Source: Spirochaetae bacterium HGW-Spirochaetae-1
Lineage (GTDB): Bacteria > Spirochaetota > UBA4802 > UBA5550
Assembly: GCA_002839375.1 (NCBI GenBank)
Contig: PGXY01000003.1
Location: 529,863 to 593,862 of the forward strand
Length of the DNA: 64,000 bases
Reading direction: 5' to 3'
This document shows, piece by piece, positions 1 through 9,072 of this stretch (positions are counted from its first letter, which is position 1; each line of letters begins with the position of its first letter). The translations under genes were made by a program, and so were the position numbers. The notes beneath the pieces were generated by a model. It saw nothing but the letters and a program-made list of their open reading frames with translations. It did no database searches and was not told the origin of the DNA.

Positions 1-477
1 GTGCGTCGTTTCTCCATGACCGATCAATTCATTGTGATTTCCCTTGTAGTAAAGCAGCCTGTTTGTATCGATTTTTTTCAGCCTTCGGCGCACAACGCTC
101 CAGGCTATATAATTCACAGGCCAGGGCAGTTCATGCCTGAACAGAGTACAGGCCGAATTGATGAGGTGGCGCGGCGACAGGCCGAAGTCCAGGAGCGCCG
201 CCGGTTTCGGCACGGGAGGCAGAATCATTACCCTGTCCGGATCCAGTCCCCTCAGCGAGGATACGTGATTTTTGCCGGTCAGTATTTTATCCTGGAGCTC
301 CAGGGCCAGGTGATAACTCGCGGGGAGGTCTTCCAGGTATGCATCAATACTTTCCAGGCAGGTATGCCTGTGCTTGAAATGCTTCATCAGGGAATTAAAA
401 GAATATATTTTCTCATTGAGAACCAGACCAAATTGGTTAACAGCTGACTTTTCGGTTCTAAAGGTGACCAGCTTCAT
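1..477 (-). CDS. Fumarylacetoacetate hydrolase family protein (N-terminal part, cut by window edge)
   Basis: The first 159 residues are visible; the gene runs off the left edge. The N-terminus MKLVTFR, the segment ILPPVPKPAALLDFG and the later YYKGNHNELIGHGE (about residues 146-159) match the FAH superfamily, whose members hydrolyse or decarboxylate 1,3-dicarbonyl compounds at an acidic metal site. The metal ligands lie further C-terminal and are not in the window, so the substrate cannot be named. The ATG overlaps the TGA of the upstream membrane-protein gene as ATGA (474-477), so the two are probably translationally coupled. Confidence 0.75.
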   Translation of the reverse strand, partial: MKLVTFRTEKSAVNQFGLVLNEKIYSFNSLMKHFKHRHTCLESIDAYLEDLPASYHLALELQDKILTGKNHVSSLRGLDPDRVMILPPVPKPAALLDFGLSPRHLINSACTLFRHELPWPVNYIAWSVVRRRLKKIDTNRLLYYKGNHNELIGHGETTH

Positions 478-1022
478 TGCAGAGTACCTTCTATTATTTT
501 TTTCTTCGCCAGGCCCATCACGATCAATACAATTGCCCCGACCAGGACAAGAAAGGCCATTGCCCATTTCATTGTGGTGCAGATACCGCTGAATAATACC
601 GTTCCTGCACTGATTTCTGCGGGATTGTGTATCAGGTACAGGTGCATGCTGTTTTCGATTAAATCCATGAGTCCAGCCGCAAAAGGCAGCAGCACCAAAA
701 GGTTAAATTTTTTGTCCAGGCCGTTCATAACCAGACCCCGGGAAAGGAGGGCCGAGAGAAAGAGACTGTATATTACGGGATGAAAGTAATCAAGATAAAA
801 GTGTTTCAGGTATAATGCCATGAGGCCGCTTTTTTCCCACGACTGAATTATGCCGCGGAAAGTTTCCCCGGAAAAGGTTGTCTGTACCCTGAGCATATCA
901 TGGCCCAGGGGAGATACAATGACGGCAATTAGCGTCTGCACGACAAGGTAGATAATGGCCAGGACTATGATAACCGGAGTGCGACTCATAAAAACTACAA
1001 AGGAATTTATTTTTTTTCTCAT
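474..1022 (-). CDS. Hypothetical four-helix membrane protein
   Basis: 182 residues with about four hydrophobic helices: near 15-38, 83-98, 106-125 and 148-172. Polar landmarks include LDYFHPVIYS before helix 2 and GLMDLIENSMHLYL around helix 3, where Asp, Glu and Asn lie in or next to the membrane. I do not recognise a named family. It lies upstream of and overlaps the FAH-family gene by 4 bp, so the two are likely co-transcribed. No transport or enzyme motif is visible. Confidence 0.65.
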   Translation of the reverse strand: MRKKINSFVVFMSRTPVIIVLAIIYLVVQTLIAVIVSPLGHDMLRVQTTFSGETFRGIIQSWEKSGLMALYLKHFYLDYFHPVIYSLFLSALLSRGLVMNGLDKKFNLLVLLPFAAGLMDLIENSMHLYLIHNPAEISAGTVLFSGICTTMKWAMAFLVLVGAIVLIVMGLAKKKIIEGTLQ

Positions 1023-1112
1023 TTCAGATACCTGCTTTACGGATTATGATGAGTGTTTCCCCTGGAATCACTGGATATAATGACGTTTGAGCCGCACAAG
1101 CCGGACTCTGTT

Positions 1113-2414
1113 CTACTTTTTCTCCCCGCCGTCTTCCATATTTCTGCTCATGCGGCTGTCAGCCGACTTTTCTTTCAGCTTCTTCGCACAGTCGGGACAG
1201 ATGCCATGGGTGAATTCAGCACCGGAGTGCTCCTCTATATAATGCTCAACGTTCTTCCAGTATCCCTTGTCGTCACGGATTTTTTTACAGCTGGAGCAGA
1301 TGGGCAGCAGTCCGTTCAGTGTTTTTACCCTTTGAAGAGCAGCACTGAGTTCCTTGATAAGATTATTTTTCTCCTCCTCAAGTTCCTTTTCCTTTTGTAT
1401 ATCGCGCACTATGAGAAATTGTCCCGCAAGCTTCTTCCTTCTGTCATGCATAGGCATGAGACGCACATCATAGTAATGCGCGCCGCCATTTTCCAGAAGC
1501 TTCACCTCTCGCCTGTAGGCGGCGGGTTCCCGGCAGCATTCCAGCGCTTCATGCCAAAGCGGAAGCACATTACTGAAAAGACGCCCAATCAATTCGCCGC
1601 CCCTTCGGCTCAGCAAGACTTCCATTGCGGAATTGACATCGACGATGCGGCAGTGAGCGTCCATGACGATAACACCATCACCCATAGTATCAACGATCCT
1701 TTCCCGGGCCACGGGTGTCAGGTCGAGCATTTGAAACCGAAAAATTCCCAGGGCCAGGAAAAGACCCGATACCATGAAAGCCAGGGGAGTCCAGTCCATG
1801 CCCGGCATGGGATTCAGGTTAAAGACATACATGATACTGCCTGCCAGGGGCGTAAGGCCTCCCAGGATCATAATAATCATCTGGAAAAGGAAATTGGAAG
1901 GAAAGCGGTATATGGCCGCGGCAAGCAGGAGTATCCCGGCAAATACCAGGACATAAGAATATCCCACTCCAACGGCAAAATAAAACCCATGGCTGTAAAT
2001 GGCTATGTTATTGTGGGGTTGAATTGTTATCTCAGTCCAGAGAAAATGATGCACATCATTGGTAGCAGCCATAATCACCGTAATAAGGGGGATTACGGCC
2101 AGGGCAAGGTATATCCTGCGTTTAAGAAACCTGCTGTTCTGACTGTAGGAAGCGGCAAAAAGAAAAAAGAAATAGGAGGTGAAGGCTATGCCAATATATG
2201 AAACCTGGGACCAGAACATCTTCCCCGGGACATGGGTTGCCGCCATCTCGAAAATAATGGCGAAGGACCATTCGGCCGCGGTCAGCTCCATCATCATGAG
2301 AAAGAGGGCGCCGGGAGCATGCCTTCGTACCCAGGCAGCGCGGGCCACAAAAAGATCAATGGCTCCCGACAATAACATGAGCAGGCTTATATAGTTAAAA
2401 TTGTATTGATTCAC
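1113..2414 (-). CDS. 7TM-PAS sensor protein with C-terminal Cys motif, no kinase domain
   Basis: 433 residues. Residues 1-225 form seven hydrophobic helices typical of the histidine-kinase N-terminal 7TM region. Residues about 235-345 are a PAS domain (MGDGVIVMDAHCRIVDVNSAM), followed by a short coiled coil (about 345-370). The end carries LPICSSCKKIRDDKGYW and later ICPDC, a two-CxxC tail common on stand-alone PAS sensors. There is no HisKA/HATPase, GGDEF, EAL or HD domain, so any signal must pass to a partner protein. Ligand unknown. It is divergent from the acyl-CoA synthetase gene. The start was chosen for completeness of the first helix; no strong ribosome site is visible. Confidence 0.8.
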   Translation of the reverse strand: MNQYNFNYISLLMLLSGAIDLFVARAAWVRRHAPGALFLMMMELTAAEWSFAIIFEMAATHVPGKMFWSQVSYIGIAFTSYFFFLFAASYSQNSRFLKRRIYLALAVIPLITVIMAATNDVHHFLWTEITIQPHNNIAIYSHGFYFAVGVGYSYVLVFAGILLLAAAIYRFPSNFLFQMIIMILGGLTPLAGSIMYVFNLNPMPGMDWTPLAFMVSGLFLALGIFRFQMLDLTPVARERIVDTMGDGVIVMDAHCRIVDVNSAMEVLLSRRGGELIGRLFSNVLPLWHEALECCREPAAYRREVKLLENGGAHYYDVRLMPMHDRRKKLAGQFLIVRDIQKEKELEEEKNNLIKELSAALQRVKTLNGLLPICSSCKKIRDDKGYWKNVEHYIEEHSGAEFTHGICPDCAKKLKEKSADSRMSRNMEDGGEKK

Positions 2415-2699
2415 TATAGAGCCCGTATCCTGACTGGAAAATAGAACATAGCCTGATTATAACCTGTTTTATGCTTCCCGGTCAAATTAATATTTTCCAG
2501 TTTATCCAAATAAAGGTTTTTCATGTTTTCGTGAAGCTCAGTTTATAATACAAATAGAGGCTCTGTAATAGTTAATTTTCAAAAATGATAATTCCGGAGC
2601 AGAAATTTAATTTTTTCCTTGAAAAGACGGGAACGATGCTCATCAATATATCCATGAAAAAGGAAAGAAAATACATATAACGAGGGGAGGGTGAGTATC
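2415..2699. promoter_or_regulatory. Divergent intergenic region with an 11-bp perfect inverted repeat
   Basis: This region separates the minus-strand sensor from the plus-strand acyl-CoA synthetase. ACTGGAAAATA (2433-2443) is repeated in inverse orientation as TATTTTCCAGT (2491-2501), with 47 nt between the arms. A TATAAT hexamer at 2544-2549 could be the -10 for the synthetase, although the -35 position (TTCATG) is poor. Such separated arms could bind two regulator dimers. Confidence 0.4.
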
Positions 2700-4397
2700 A
2701 TGAACGAAGTGAAAAACGCAAAATGCCTTGAGGAATACAAGGATATTCTTCCCAACATGGCCGATTATGTGGCGCGTTATGCCAGTGAACGGCCCGGGGA
2801 TATCGCCATCATAGAACATAACACCGGCGAGAAAATCACATGGAAACAGTTCAACACCTCCGTATCGGCCTTTGCAGCAAAGCTCCTGTCCCTGGGACTC
2901 AGGAAAGGCGATATCGTGGCCACATCCCTCCCCCTCCTGAAGGAACACGTGTACCTCATGTATGCCTGTTACCGCATCGGCATCATTATCGCTCCCCTGG
3001 ATCTTCGCCTCAAAACCGGCGAGATCCAGTACTGCATGGATAAAATGGAACCGAAGGCATACTTCTTTTTGGGAAAAACACCCGTTGCCGATTTCCGCCC
3101 CATGATCCAGGAAGTGATGAAAAATTCTCCTTATATAAATCACTGGATACAGTTTCAGAAGGAGGAGGATATGATCATCGACGGTGCCGTGGGCATTACG
3201 CGCTTTGCAGCCGATATCAAAAAAATCTTCATCATAAACCTCTTTACCGGCGCCGTGAAACGGGCCAGAAAAAAAATCACAAAAAGGGATGCATGCCTCA
3301 TAATTTTCACCACGGGTTCCACGGGCTCACCCAAGCCCGCTCTGCTCTGTCATGAAAATATCCTCATGCAGAACATCGGGCTCAAGGTGGCCTTTGAACT
3401 GAAAAGCGAAGACCTCATGCTGGTGAACCTGCCGCCGTCCCACGTGGGATGCGTCACGGAACAGCTGGCCACCACCATCTTCGGCGGCGGCACCTCGGTC
3501 ATCATGCACATCTTCAACCCCGAGATGAGCCTCCAAGCCGTGCAGGAGCATAAAGTAACCCTCATGGGACAGATTCCCGCACTCTTCAACATGGAATGGA
3601 AGCTTCCCAATTACGGAGACTTCGACCTGTCCACGCTGCGTTTTGTCCTGTACGGTGGACAGGCCGTATCCGTGGAGTTTCTGAAAAAAATGCGTGAGAT
3701 GGCCCCGCGTATGGGTTCGGGCCTGGGCCTCACAGAGACGGCCGGTTTCTGCACCTACACCGATGTTGAAGCCTCCGTGGAGGACATCGCTGCAGGAATC
3801 GGATTTGATTCGCCCCTGTGCCCCATCAGCATCCGCGAGCCTATGAATAGTGACGGAACCGCGGGAAAGGAAAAAGAAAAAGGCCAGGTGGGGGAAATCT
3901 GTTTTTCCGGAGCGCAGCTTTTCCTGGGCTACCTGGGCGATCCGGAGAACACGGCAAAAACAATTACAAAGGACAGCGTGTGCTATACCGGGGACCTGGG
4001 CTACTACGACAGCGCCGGCCTGCACTTCTCCGGCCGTTCCAAGATGGTCATCAAGCCGAAAGGCTACCAGGTTTTCCCCGACGATGTAATAAACCATGTT
4101 GAAAGCAAGCTCAAGGGGCTCGTTTCCAGCGTGGCCTGCGTGGGCGTGGAACATGAAGTCTTCACCGAGGCCATCATGCTCTTCGTGGAGCCCCTGGAGG
4201 GAGCATCGGTGAGCGTTGATGATGTCATGCGGGCCTGCGACGACATCGCGTCCTATTCGAGGCCTTCACATGTGGAAATAGTCAAACCCGGCGCCATACC
4301 CCTGAATCGCGTTGCCAAGACCGATTACCTGACACTGAAAGAAACGGCAAAGGAAATCGTAAAGGATTTGCGCCGCCAGGGAAAATGGGACAGCTGA
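2700..4397 (+). CDS. AMP-binding acyl-CoA synthetase
   Basis: 565 residues; ANL superfamily. These enzymes activate a carboxylic acid with ATP to an acyl-AMP and transfer it to CoA. The P-loop IIFTTGSTGSPKPALL, the A5-type motif GLGLTETAG and the hinge/C-terminal core YTGDLGYYDSAGLHFSGR are intact, with a late lysine in NRVAKTDYL as the likely adenylation lysine. Substrate cannot be read; length fits medium/long-chain or polyketide-type ligases. ATG 2700 was preferred over GTG 2691 because the GAGGGGAGG ribosome site ends at 2690, directly against the GTG but at normal spacing from the ATG. The MaoC-type gene follows 90 nt downstream, suggesting a fatty-acyl pathway. Confidence 0.88.
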   Translation: MNEVKNAKCLEEYKDILPNMADYVARYASERPGDIAIIEHNTGEKITWKQFNTSVSAFAAKLLSLGLRKGDIVATSLPLLKEHVYLMYACYRIGIIIAPLDLRLKTGEIQYCMDKMEPKAYFFLGKTPVADFRPMIQEVMKNSPYINHWIQFQKEEDMIIDGAVGITRFAADIKKIFIINLFTGAVKRARKKITKRDACLIIFTTGSTGSPKPALLCHENILMQNIGLKVAFELKSEDLMLVNLPPSHVGCVTEQLATTIFGGGTSVIMHIFNPEMSLQAVQEHKVTLMGQIPALFNMEWKLPNYGDFDLSTLRFVLYGGQAVSVEFLKKMREMAPRMGSGLGLTETAGFCTYTDVEASVEDIAAGIGFDSPLCPISIREPMNSDGTAGKEKEKGQVGEICFSGAQLFLGYLGDPENTAKTITKDSVCYTGDLGYYDSAGLHFSGRSKMVIKPKGYQVFPDDVINHVESKLKGLVSSVACVGVEHEVFTEAIMLFVEPLEGASVSVDDVMRACDDIASYSRPSHVEIVKPGAIPLNRVAKTDYLTLKETAKEIVKDLRRQGKWDS

Positions 4398-4487
4398 AAA
4401 GATAAATCGGAAAAATATTGTTCCTGCCTGGACAAAACGACGCGGGGGCCTGTTTTTGAATTCAGAACTGATTTGGGGAGTATACGT

Positions 4488-5375
4488 ATGGGATTCAACA
4501 ATGTATCTTTACTTTACGCCATGCTGCGGCACCTGAAATATGACACGCTTAACCGCGATATGATCGGGCATACCATCACCAGGGAATTCGGCCCCATTGA
4601 TCACGACGATATTTACCTCTATGTGTCGGCCACTCTTGACAATCCCCGGCGTTACGACGGAGAAAATGCCATTGCACCTCCCTTCTACATGTCGCGGCTT
4701 CTGTACCCCATGTTTCATTATTTCCTCACGAACCGGGATCTGCACATCAACCTGCTCCGCATGGTTCATGGTCAGCAGGACGGACACTGGCACCGGCCCA
4801 TACGCGTGGGGGACAAGCTGCGCATCGAAATGTCCGTGGACTCCATAACAGACACACCGGCTGGAGAAGTGCTGAACCTCCGCACAAAGGCATATGTTAT
4901 AAATGACGTAGACGCCCTGGCCATGGAGGCCGTGTCGGGTTTCATCGTCAGAAAAAAAGCCAAACCCGCAAGCGATCCCGCCGGGAAAAAGGATGAACAT
5001 AAATCAGCCGAGGCCTTCAGGGTTGCGTTTAAAACACGCGAAGGCCAGCAGCTCACCTACGCCAGGGTATCGGGAGACACCAACTTCATGCACACCAGCA
5101 ATTTCCTGTCGCGGCTGGCCGGCCTGCCCCGGACCATACTCCACGGTGTGTGCCTTGCCGCCATGACGGGCAACGCCCTGCTGGATCACATTTTACACGG
5201 CGATATGACAAGGATCGTTGGACTTTCTGTTCGCTTCGCCAGCCCCGTAATCCCCGGAGATGAACTCACCATCATCGGGTATGAATCGGAGAAAAAAGGA
5301 GAAATCCCCTTCGAGGTCTTTAACGAGAGGGGCCGGGCCGTTATCAGGAACGGGCTGTTCCGGTTCAGGGAGTGA
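4488..5375 (+). CDS. Double-hotdog MaoC-like dehydratase/thioesterase-type protein
   Basis: 295 residues with two hotdog folds. The C-terminal half has YARVSGDTNFMHTS, followed by GLPRTILHGVCLAAM, the Asp/His pattern of MaoC (R)-specific enoyl-CoA hydratases. The N-terminal half (about 15-150) resembles the substrate-lid hotdog with HWHRPIRVGDKLRIEM. Expected chemistry is reversible hydration of a 2-enoyl-CoA; a divergent thioester-binding role is possible. ATG 4488 follows GGGGAG at 4474-4479; an in-frame TTG at 4473 has no ribosome site. It follows the acyl-CoA synthetase and converges on the photolyase gene with only 9 nt between. Confidence 0.8.
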   Translation: MGFNNVSLLYAMLRHLKYDTLNRDMIGHTITREFGPIDHDDIYLYVSATLDNPRRYDGENAIAPPFYMSRLLYPMFHYFLTNRDLHINLLRMVHGQQDGHWHRPIRVGDKLRIEMSVDSITDTPAGEVLNLRTKAYVINDVDALAMEAVSGFIVRKKAKPASDPAGKKDEHKSAEAFRVAFKTREGQQLTYARVSGDTNFMHTSNFLSRLAGLPRTILHGVCLAAMTGNALLDHILHGDMTRIVGLSVRFASPVIPGDELTIIGYESEKKGEIPFEVFNERGRAVIRNGLFRFRE

Positions 5376-5384
5376 TACGGCATT

Positions 5385-6737
5385 TTACATCTCGAATTCT
5401 TCATCTACAGCCCTGACATAGGCCTTGATATCAAATTTCCGTTCCAGCCCCCGGTCATTCATAAACCGCACCTTGCCGAAAACAGAACGCTCCTTCCAGG
5501 GACGATCATGCTTACCGAAACACCAGGCCACACCGGCGTAGCCGTTGGGATCACGGCCGTCCAGGGAATATTTATCGTTCAGGTACAGGGCAGTCCGGTA
5601 GGCCTCCTGCGGCGAGGCGCTCCACTCAATGATCTTCTTACCCCAGTACATGCGCATGTAGCCGTGCATCTTCCCTTTCTTAAGGAGTTCCTTTTGGGCC
5701 GCATTCCAGTAGGGATCATGAGTTTTTGCATTTTCAAAGGCATGCATATCATAGAGATATTCCCGGGTATCGACGGCATGTTCATCGAGGGTTTTACGGG
5801 CCCAGTCGGGAAGCGACTCATATTCATCATAACAGCTGTTATAATAGACAAAGTTCATTGACAGTTCCCGCCGCACGATCAGTTCCTCGAGAAAGGCCTC
5901 GCGGGCCGAATGACCGCTCTGCATGGAAGCCAAAGCGATCCTCAGGGACGATATCTGCCCGAAGTGGAGATAGGGACTGAGATGGGAAAGGTAATCTCTC
6001 GAAGGATCATTGCGCAGCGTGTCATAGTATTTCAGCTTATCGCGGATAAAGTTATTCAGAAGTTTCTCCGCCTCGCCCGATCCCCCCGTCAGCCAGGTTA
6101 CCGGGCCGGCGGCAGTATCCGGATCGAGGTCTGCGAAATTTTTCACCGGCATTGCGGCGTCCAGGGAGGCCGGCCCCGATGACAGCTTCTTCTTCACAAC
6201 CCGCGGTTCCAGGGGAACGAGAAAGCGCGTCATCTCACGCTTCAGTTTCGGCCGCAGTGTGGCCGCTGAATATTCTTCTTTCGGTGATGCCGTTTCAACG
6301 GGAACGATCACGTCACTCTCCACCTGGACCAGTGAACAATCTATTTCCCGCGCTGCCTGTTCCCGCCACTGCCGCTGCACCCTCGTATATCCCCGGTCGG
6401 TGACGACCAGGGCCGCATTACGGGCCAGGGCACTGACCCCATCCACGGGCATCTCAATCCTCAGGACAAAAAATATTCCCGATTCCGCAAGTTTTTCCTG
6501 GACCTCAGCCAGTCCCTGGAGCATAAAGGCATAGTGCCGTGCATTTGCCCCGGGATACCGGGGTGTCAATCCGAAAAAGACAATGATGGGAAGTGATAGT
6601 CCGTTAGCCCGGTCTATGGCATGGGCCAGGGCGTGATTCCAGTCAACACGCTGGGACTGCTGCATCCAGTACAGGACATAGTCCCCCTTCCGCTCCGGCC
6701 GGTCATTCAGCTTTTTTATCCGCTCGGGATGGATCAT
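5385..6737 (-). CDS. phr: Class II CPD DNA photolyase
   Basis: 450 residues. The N-terminal alpha/beta domain begins YVLYWMQQSQRVDWNHALAH, diagnostic of class II photolyases, and the FAD-binding domain contains LSPYLHFGQIS, MHGYMRMYWGKKIIEW and LDGRDPNGYAGVAWCFG. The enzyme uses FADH- and light to split cyclobutane pyrimidine dimers. ATG 6737 was chosen because it overlaps the stop of the upstream hydrolase (ATGA at 6734-6737); a GTG nine bases earlier is also in frame. Class II enzymes are less common than class I in bacteria. Confidence 0.92.
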   Translation of the reverse strand: MIHPERIKKLNDRPERKGDYVLYWMQQSQRVDWNHALAHAIDRANGLSLPIIVFFGLTPRYPGANARHYAFMLQGLAEVQEKLAESGIFFVLRIEMPVDGVSALARNAALVVTDRGYTRVQRQWREQAAREIDCSLVQVESDVIVPVETASPKEEYSAATLRPKLKREMTRFLVPLEPRVVKKKLSSGPASLDAAMPVKNFADLDPDTAAGPVTWLTGGSGEAEKLLNNFIRDKLKYYDTLRNDPSRDYLSHLSPYLHFGQISSLRIALASMQSGHSAREAFLEELIVRRELSMNFVYYNSCYDEYESLPDWARKTLDEHAVDTREYLYDMHAFENAKTHDPYWNAAQKELLKKGKMHGYMRMYWGKKIIEWSASPQEAYRTALYLNDKYSLDGRDPNGYAGVAWCFGKHDRPWKERSVFGKVRFMNDRGLERKFDIKAYVRAVDEEFEM

Positions 6738-7627
6738 AACCCGCACACGCCGTCGTGTCCCTGAAAGAATTTATTGATGAGCATGGATATCTCTTCGGGC
6801 CTCTCCATGGGAATAAGATGTCCGGCGCCCTCCACCATGTGATATTGGCCCGAAGGAAAGAGTGAAGCCGCTTTTTTGAGATCGATAAAGGCCCTGTTCT
6901 CACTCGTTTCCCCCTCCACAACCATAACAGGATTTTTTATCTCTGAAAGGAGCGGCCACGGGTCATAGTGCATACCACCCATAAAGAGGGAGGCTTCTTT
7001 CCGGGGATGGCAGGCCAGGTTAAGTCCTCCCGTATCACCGGAGATCATCCCGTAGGCGAGATACAGGTCCAGCATCTCTTCGTCCCACTTTTTGAAGAGA
7101 GTCCTTGACCGGAGATACTCCCGGGCCTCCTGCCGATCTGACCAGTGGTTGCGCCGCTTGATGGATTTCGAGGCCAGGGGATGCTGGTCCACGGATATCT
7201 TTACACCGTAAAACTGCTGTGGCAGAAATATGGGCTCGATGAGTACCATGCCAGCGGCACTATTGCCATACAGCGCCGCAGCCAGGGTTATGATCGTGGC
7301 ACCCATGCTGTGTCCCACAAGATACGGGTTCTCCAGCTCCAGGCTTTTACACAGGCCGCAGAGATCCTCGGCGAGAAGCTTCCAGGGCAGACCACCATCT
7401 TCGGGTTCCGCCTCGCGGTGATCGCAGAAGTAGGGGGCAATGATGCGGTATTCACCGCAGAGCCGGCGGGCAATGGGATGCCAGAGCCAGGGGAGAAATC
7501 CCGTGGCGTGGAGCATTATCATGACTGGCCCGTCACCCTCATAGAGAAGATACTGTATTTCCGCATCACCGATATTCCGGGAGACAATTTTCGGTTCAAT
7601 GTTTTTCACGAGGCGCTCCTTGTGCAT
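6734..7627 (-). CDS. Alpha/beta-hydrolase
   Basis: 297 residues with the alpha/beta-hydrolase layout: oxyanion segment MLHATGFLPWLWHP (38-51), nucleophile elbow VGHSMG with Ser107, and a C-terminal GAGHLIPMERPEE supplying the catalytic His. No signal peptide, so cytoplasmic. The substrate is unknown; lipid ester, lactone and haloperoxidase-like members share this pattern. It overlaps the photolyase gene by 4 bp. A 345-nt non-coding region lies between its start and the divergent dehydrogenase. Confidence 0.85.
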   Translation of the reverse strand: MHKERLVKNIEPKIVSRNIGDAEIQYLLYEGDGPVMIMLHATGFLPWLWHPIARRLCGEYRIIAPYFCDHREAEPEDGGLPWKLLAEDLCGLCKSLELENPYLVGHSMGATIITLAAALYGNSAAGMVLIEPIFLPQQFYGVKISVDQHPLASKSIKRRNHWSDRQEAREYLRSRTLFKKWDEEMLDLYLAYGMISGDTGGLNLACHPRKEASLFMGGMHYDPWPLLSEIKNPVMVVEGETSENRAFIDLKKAASLFPSGQYHMVEGAGHLIPMERPEEISMLINKFFQGHDGVCGL

Positions 7628-7972
7628 GAATTGGTCCTCTACAGGACAGGTTTCATTTTATACCGTCGGGGATATTTTAAGCAAGATATTTTTATGGCCG
7701 GAAATATCCTGAATTGTCCTTGACCTTACAGAAATACCGCTATATTTCTTTCACCGGGATGCACGCAGAAGACTATCACTTCCCGTAGCGAATACTGGTT
7801 CAATGCATATAGTATCATCCATGGCCCCGGCTCAATATTATCTCGATACATACATCTCCGGGAGCCACCCCTGGAAGGGGTTTTTGAACTATTATTCTTC
7901 AAGTCCCCCTCGGGGGGATTCAGGGGGCTTCACTGCCGCATAATTGTGAAAATACTCAGGAGGAAGCACAAC
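7628..7972. other. Intergenic region with GC-rich hairpins
   Basis: No convincing reading frame. It contains a C/G-rich palindrome, CCACCCCTGGAAGGGGTT (about 7866-7883), and a second one, TCCCCCTCGGGGGGA (about 7904-7918), members of the dispersed hairpin family also seen near 21380, 21510 and 62275. The last 16 nt carry the CAGGAGG ribosome site (7957-7963) of the dehydrogenase. Confidence 0.5.
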
Positions 7973-8935
7973 ATGAAAATCACCATTCTCGACGGATATA
8001 CCCTCAACCCGGGCGATCTCTCATGGCAGGGGTTTGCGGACCTGGGAGACCTGACCGTCCACGACAGAACTCCACCTGAAGAGATAATCGGCCGGAGCCT
8101 GGGCAGCGACATACTCATCACCAACAAGACCCTCCTGTTACGTGATACCATCGCCGCACTGCCGGTCCTCCGGTATATCGGCGTGCTGGCCACGGGCTAT
8201 AATGTGGTTGATATCGAAGCAGCGGCACAGCGGGATATTCCCGTCACCAACATCCCCTCCTACGGCACACGCTCCGTAGCCCAGATGGTATTCGCCCATA
8301 TACTGGAGCTCTGCCATCGCGTTCAGCGCCATAGCGACTCTGTACATGAAGGCCGCTGGACATCGAGCACGGACTTCTGTTACTGGGAACACCCGCTCAT
8401 TGAACTTTCAGGAAAAGTCATGGGTATCATCGGTTTCGGCCGCATCGGCGCACAGGTGGGTGCTATTGCTGCTGCCATGGGAATGAGCGTTCTGGCTTAT
8501 GATAACGACCTGGGGACAGAGCCCGCCATCCCCGGCTTCCGGCAGGCCCGGAGCCTTGAGGAAGTTTTCCGCGAATCCGACATCGTGAGCCTCCACTGCC
8601 CCCTCACGGAGCATACCAGGGCAATGGTGAACCGCGACACGCTGCGACTCATGAAAAAGTCCGCCTTTATCATTAACAGCTCCCGTGGGCCCCTTGTGGC
8701 GGACGCAGACCTGGCCGAGGCCCTGAACAGCGGTACAATAGCAGGCGCGGGCCTGGATGTACTATCCACGGAACCGCCTGAACAGGACAATCCCCTGCTC
8801 ACGGCGAAAAACTGTCTTATCACGCCCCATATAGCCTGGGCCACTTTTGAGGCCCGTAAAAGGCTCATGGATATCGCCGTAGAGAACCTCCGTTCTTTCC
8901 TGGCCGGCAAAGCCGTCAATGTGGTTAACAGATAA
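7973..8935 (+). CDS. D-2-hydroxyacid dehydrogenase (glycerate/hydroxypyruvate type)
   Basis: 320 residues. NAD-binding fold with GIIGFGRIGAQVG (about 145-157), the active-site Arg in INSSRGPLV, the Glu in DVLSTEPP and the proton-relay His in TPHIAWAT. Overall pattern (ILDGYTLNPGDLSW at the N-terminus) is closest to hydroxypyruvate/glycerate dehydrogenases. It would interconvert a 2-keto acid and a D-2-hydroxy acid with NAD(H). Start ATG 7973 has CAGGAGG nine bases upstream; an earlier in-frame start lacks one. Monocistronic as far as visible. Confidence 0.88.
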   Translation: MKITILDGYTLNPGDLSWQGFADLGDLTVHDRTPPEEIIGRSLGSDILITNKTLLLRDTIAALPVLRYIGVLATGYNVVDIEAAAQRDIPVTNIPSYGTRSVAQMVFAHILELCHRVQRHSDSVHEGRWTSSTDFCYWEHPLIELSGKVMGIIGFGRIGAQVGAIAAAMGMSVLAYDNDLGTEPAIPGFRQARSLEEVFRESDIVSLHCPLTEHTRAMVNRDTLRLMKKSAFIINSSRGPLVADADLAEALNSGTIAGAGLDVLSTEPPEQDNPLLTAKNCLITPHIAWATFEARKRLMDIAVENLRSFLAGKAVNVVNR

Positions 8936-8976
8936 TTCATTTATCAGAAACAGTAAACCGTCCAGACGTTATTTGG

Positions 8977-9046
8977 TTGACAATTTAGACTTCACGGCTA
9001 TATTATGCAAATATATGAGAAAATTATTGAGTGATTACTCACTCAA
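8977..9046 (+). promoter_or_regulatory. Promoter plus TTGAGTGA-type operator of the ceramidase-like gene
   Basis: TTGACA (8977-8982) is followed after 16 nt by TATATT (8999-9004), or after 18 nt by TATTAT. About twenty bases further on is a perfect palindrome, TTGAGTGA-TTAC-TCACTCAA (9027-9046), in the early transcribed region or just before it. Its form, 7-8 bp arms around a 4-bp NTAN core, resembles operators of TetR-type FadR regulators. A near copy lies before the phosphofructokinase gene. Confidence 0.65.
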
Positions 9047-9072
9047 TATCTTCATCTCAAAAGGAGGCCTCC

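Noticed and set aside
1053-2201. Long open frame on the plus strand opposite the 7TM-PAS sensor
   Set aside because: The minus strand encodes a full 7TM-PAS protein here; the plus-strand frame has no domain pattern and is rich in His/Gly as antisense frames of such genes are.
6734-6746. GTG 6746 as photolyase start
   Set aside because: ATG 6737 overlaps the upstream stop as ATGA, a common coupling pattern, and no ribosome site favours the GTG.
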